Assembly: GCA_015501075.1 (NCBI GenBank)
Contig: JADNYJ010000056.1
Span: forward strand, 124,001-188,000
Length of the DNA: 64,000 bases
Direction: 5' to 3'
Source of the DNA: Gymnopilus junonius
Taxonomy: Eukaryota > Basidiomycota > Agaricomycetes > Agaricales > Galerinaceae
In this document: one piece after another, positions 60,905 through 64,000 of the stretch
How the letters are laid out: the number at the start of each line of letters is the position of its first letter
How positions within the stretch are numbered: position 1 is the stretch's first letter
Notes under the pieces: generated by a model
What the model was told of the DNA's origin: nothing
The model's database searches: none
Seen by the model: only the letters and a program-made list of their open reading frames with translations
Program-made: the position numbers and the translations under genes

Positions 60905-62083
60905 TAGTATTTGATATTTGATAGGTTCCGACGGGGATGAATGTCTCCAACTGTTTATAGCGAAGCGCAAAACCTTAGGCCATCAAAAAGAAAAAATCCA
61001 CTGGTCGGAGCGGAGATTAACGAACATGCAAGTACAACACACTTTCGGCGAGACGAAATCACCCAGAAGCCTCTCATGTCGGAGCTTCGTTGAAGTCTGT
61101 CGTGTGCAAATTTTTTTCGTCGTTTTGCATGTACATAGCCGTAAGAAAGTTAAAGAAAGTAAAAGAAGAGACGGATTTGAGCAATCACAAGAGAGGAGTC
61201 TAGAGCAGGATAAAGATCACAAGGTACATTTCCGTTGTAAATCCTTCTGCCCAACAGCAACAGGACCCGATCGAAGCTGTATCCCCAACCCCATGCCACG
61301 AGAATTTCGCAAGTGAGGGTCGTTGTATGTACGAGACCGTTTGCGTGCCCCTGGTGCATACTTCTCGTCCACCCTCCTGCACTACGACCATGATGTTGGG
61401 ACAAATGCCGATGCCGATTCCTTTTTTACTTTTGGCAGTTCGGATGACACTCAATAGCTGATATTATACGTAACAATCCTAAAAAAAAGACTTCAGTACT
61501 AGTAGTATACGCCCAGTTATACTTACCTGAAGATGAAATCCTGCAAATCGCTGGAGTAAGCGATTGTCTAGTTAGTGTGTCGAATCAGCAGCCGTAAAAA
61601 TAAACGGATTGTCTGTGGAGAAGGATCACTCAGCGGGCAAATAAAATGCTAATTACCATTCGCAATAAAACTAGACAAAACTCTCTTGAACAATTGACTC
61701 CTCTGCTGTTAATAGTATAGTTCGGCGACTGATATGATTGATTACTTTGAAACACAATACTTTATTCTCCTGCAACAAATGTAATCGACAATGTCTTGAA
61801 TTCGACGGCCGGCGGCAGCAAAAGCAGACGGGCCGTGCACGGAACCGCAGTGGCACTTGATGCCAGGGTGCCTACAACTGCGGACCTTGGCTCATTGCTT
61901 GCAGAATGCATCTTTGAGGAAGATCGAAAGACGACGGCACTGGCGGTGGTGCATCTCTCTCTTTCTGTGTCATCCTAATCATATTAACTAGCAAAGGATT
62001 CAGGGAAGTCGTACTCCGTTCATCATAAGAGGCAACGAACCACCATCAGAAACGTCGATGCGCGGATTGAAAAGCGGGCCCGT
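60905..62083. other. Intergenic region
   Basis: No supported gene. The right end is 3' of IND1. Confidence 0.45.
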
Positions 62084-63403
62084 TCAGGATGTCTTCCACA
62101 GTGATGCCGCTACCTTTTCAGCTACTTGCGCCATGTTGGACCTCCAAGTAAGTCCGCCTTCACCATCAGAGGATTTGACGGCGTCGATACTACTCAAAAC
62201 GTAAGGATATCCTGCGTCGGCGCCAGAGCTGACGCCTTCCACGAGGGGAAGTTCGCCAAGGACGGGTACGTCGAGTTTCTGGGCGACATTATTGAAGTTG
62301 TCTGGTTTTCCTGTGTAGTTGTCACAAAATCATAAAGGATAAACGGACACGGGAAAGGAAAACAAACCAAATAGGTATCGTGGTATACCTGTGCCACACC
62401 CTGGACAGAGGTAATACGCTTGATTGAGGATGAGACCAGTTATCTGATGTGTTGTGAGGTGGTAGGACGTTGAAGAATGTTTTGGACACTGACGGGCACT
62501 GAAACCTTTCTGAGCATGGCGATTCCCTTCCTGACATCCGAGAGGGCGACATCCTGCGGAGTTGAAACAATCACAGATCCTGTATAGTCCTCAGAATGTG
62601 CTTGCCAAACAACTTCAGCAAGCTTACGACCATCAACAGTGACCAACTGACCCAGCGTCAGTGGGACATCTCCAGTCCCCGGTGGCATATCAACGACTAA
62701 CACATCAAGTCCATTACCATCTTTTGACCAGTCGACATCGAAGAGAAGTTGTTGACGGCTTTTTGAACCATTAAGCCTCGCCAGACGATAGGTGTGTCTG
62801 TGTTGTCGTTTTCTTCCAATGAGGTAGAGTTTGTTGATGGAAGGAGAAAGCCCATGGACATGCATGGCAGACCGTGGTTGGTCATGGGCAAAATTGCTCC
62901 ACCTAAAAGAATTTTCAAGCATGAAATAGGATAAGAAAGGCAGCAGGAGGACGGACCAATTGACAGCGCGGGTTCGCCGGCATTTCGGAGGCCCATAAGA
63001 GTAGGTATGGAGGGTCCAAAAATATCGAGATCAAGCAGCCCTACTCGCAATGGTGTATTCATTCTCTCATTTTTACGCAGTGCCAGAGCAAACGCGAGGT
63101 TGACTGGAAGAAAAAAGATCAGACGCGTCGCAAAGGCAAAAAACACTATGATGTAAAAACACACGCGCCACTGTACTCTTTCCGACGCCTCCCTTCCCAC
63201 TAGCTACCACAATGACCTTGTCAACATTAGCGATAGGTCTCTTCTGAATTGGCCCCCCTTTTCGTGGCATTTGAGGTGGCGGTGGACGCCTGGGTAGTCC
63301 CTAGATTTGTGAGCCTTTCTTCTTCTTTCTCTCAATGACTGTAGCTCACCAGGGGGTTCTCATGTCGTACACATTTCGAGGTGGAAAATGAGCGGCAGTA
63401 CAT
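62084..63403 (-). CDS. IND1: Mitochondrial P-loop Fe-S assembly protein IND1/NUBPL, one frame break
   Basis: Mrp/NBP35-type ATPase that delivers Fe-S clusters to respiratory complex I. Start [20 protein letters not shown] at 63403, a basic mitochondrial presequence; the first exon ends at 63350. Deviant Walker A is [50 protein letters not shown] and [17 protein letters not shown] follow, then [20 protein letters not shown] and, after an intron, [15 protein letters not shown] with the C-x-x-C pair for cluster binding. It ends AASLWKTS at 62084. One missing base at about 62755 separates MVQKAV from LLFDVDWS. Otherwise the splicing is clean. Confidence 0.9.
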
Positions 63404-63837
63404 TGACCAGACTGCCCGAAAGTCGATGGCATTCCAAAAAAATCTCGAGTTCAATCAAGACGACGAAAGCAACGAGGAAGCGTGCCTCACATGTGACACG
63501 ATCGCGCCCGTGACTTTTTGACGCAAATTTAGTCCCAAATGGGAATTTGCCCAGATATTGCTCGCGTAAATCTCGTAATAACGATGACAAAGTGCTCTAT
63601 GACACAACGAATCTGACTCAAATTAGGTACTCTTCGCTACGATTCTCTCTAATCTTTGAAAGCAGATTGCGACAACGCTATAAAAAAAATTATCGAGGGC
63701 ATTTGGGTACTGCTGTGTACTTTGATGGTTCCGTTCGCTGATAAAGGGGACCTTGCTGCTATGGAGGACCGCGACTATTCCCCACTTCTTCTCTCGACGA
63801 CTTTCCATATCCCCCTCATAATTTTTAATTTCTTGCA
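63404..63837. promoter_or_regulatory. Divergent promoter region of IND1 and the FAD oxidoreductase
   Basis: 434 bp between two divergent start codons; no gene inside. Individual elements were not resolved. Confidence 0.5.
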
Positions 63838-64000
63838 ATGGCAGCCGAACCTCAAAATATTGTCATAGTAGGCGGAGGCTGCGCAGGCCTCAGTGTTTTC
63901 AACGCCCTACATGCCAAGCTATCTAAGGTCTCCTCGTCCACAAAGACCTCCCTCACCCTCATTACATCCCGCCCCTTCTTCACCCACATCCCCGCATTGT
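63838..64000 (+). CDS. FAD/NAD(P)-dependent oxidoreductase (AIF/AMID-like), cut by window end
   Basis: The start MAAEPQNIVIVGGGCAGLSVFNAL at 63838 shows a beta-strand plus dinucleotide-binding loop G-G-G-x-A-G, typical of pyridine nucleotide-disulphide oxidoreductases. TSLTLITSRPFFTHIPAL resembles the second strand of AMID-type proteins, which usually have L-I-x-x-R/K and a Y/F-x-H-x-P-A motif. Only 54 residues are visible. Confidence 0.7.
   Translation, partial: MAAEPQNIVIVGGGCAGLSVFNALHAKLSKVSSSTKTSLTLITSRPFFTHIPAL

Overview
The window looks like nuclear DNA of a mushroom-forming basidiomycete (Agaricomycetes). Almost every recognisable gene is cut by many short introns of about 46-70 nt, there is a class I hydrophobin, there are three F-box proteins of the type expanded in agarics, a NACHT NTPase, and a family of seven-span membrane proteins common in this group.

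Layout. 0.9-3.2 kb: MFS transporter (-). 5.1-6.7 kb: F-box protein (-). 7.5-9.4 kb: a divergent pair, a DUF1917 protein (-) and a NAT9-like acetyltransferase (+). 9.7-10.2 kb: hydrophobin (-). 11.5-12.8 kb: second F-box protein (-). 13.9-16.1 kb: ribosome-biogenesis WD protein UTP7/WDR46 (+). 16.7-19.3 kb: NACHT protein (-). 20.3-37.6 kb: an expansion of 7TM genes (three on +, two on -, plus a truncated relic), interrupted by polyprenyl diphosphate synthase (COQ1-like, 25.6-27.3 kb), GNA1 (34.3-35.1 kb) and a 692-bp hAT-like element with perfect 17-bp TIRs and an 8-bp target duplication. 38.9-42.4 kb: an intact NAD(P)-dependent reductase with a decayed copy beside it. 43.9 kb: another 7TM relic. 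45.7-46.6 kb: third F-box gene. 46.9-47.7 kb: IES6/INO80C (+). 48.0-59.7 kb: a two-gene secondary-metabolite locus, a highly reducing polyketide synthase of about 2,600 aa with a C-terminal thioester reductase, and a separate LovC/ToxD-type enoyl reductase. 62.1-63.4 kb: mitochondrial Fe-S protein IND1/NUBPL (-). The right edge cuts an FAD oxidoreductase (+).

How the genes relate. The polyketide synthase keeps KS, AT, DH, KR and ACP signatures, but its methyltransferase and in-cis enoyl-reductase regions look degenerate. The neighbouring stand-alone enoyl reductase could supply the missing reduction, and the terminal reductase would release an aldehyde or alcohol. The other genes are housekeeping or lineage-expanded families without an obvious joint pathway.

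Data quality. At least twenty conserved-frame breaks of one base occur in more than ten unrelated genes, and most lie in runs of 3-6 identical bases. In three genes, removing them makes the spliced length a multiple of three. This looks far more like homopolymer errors in the assembly than mass pseudogene formation, so broken frames are reported as probable sequence errors except where stop codons and larger deletions also occur (the 32-33 kb 7TM copy and the relics).
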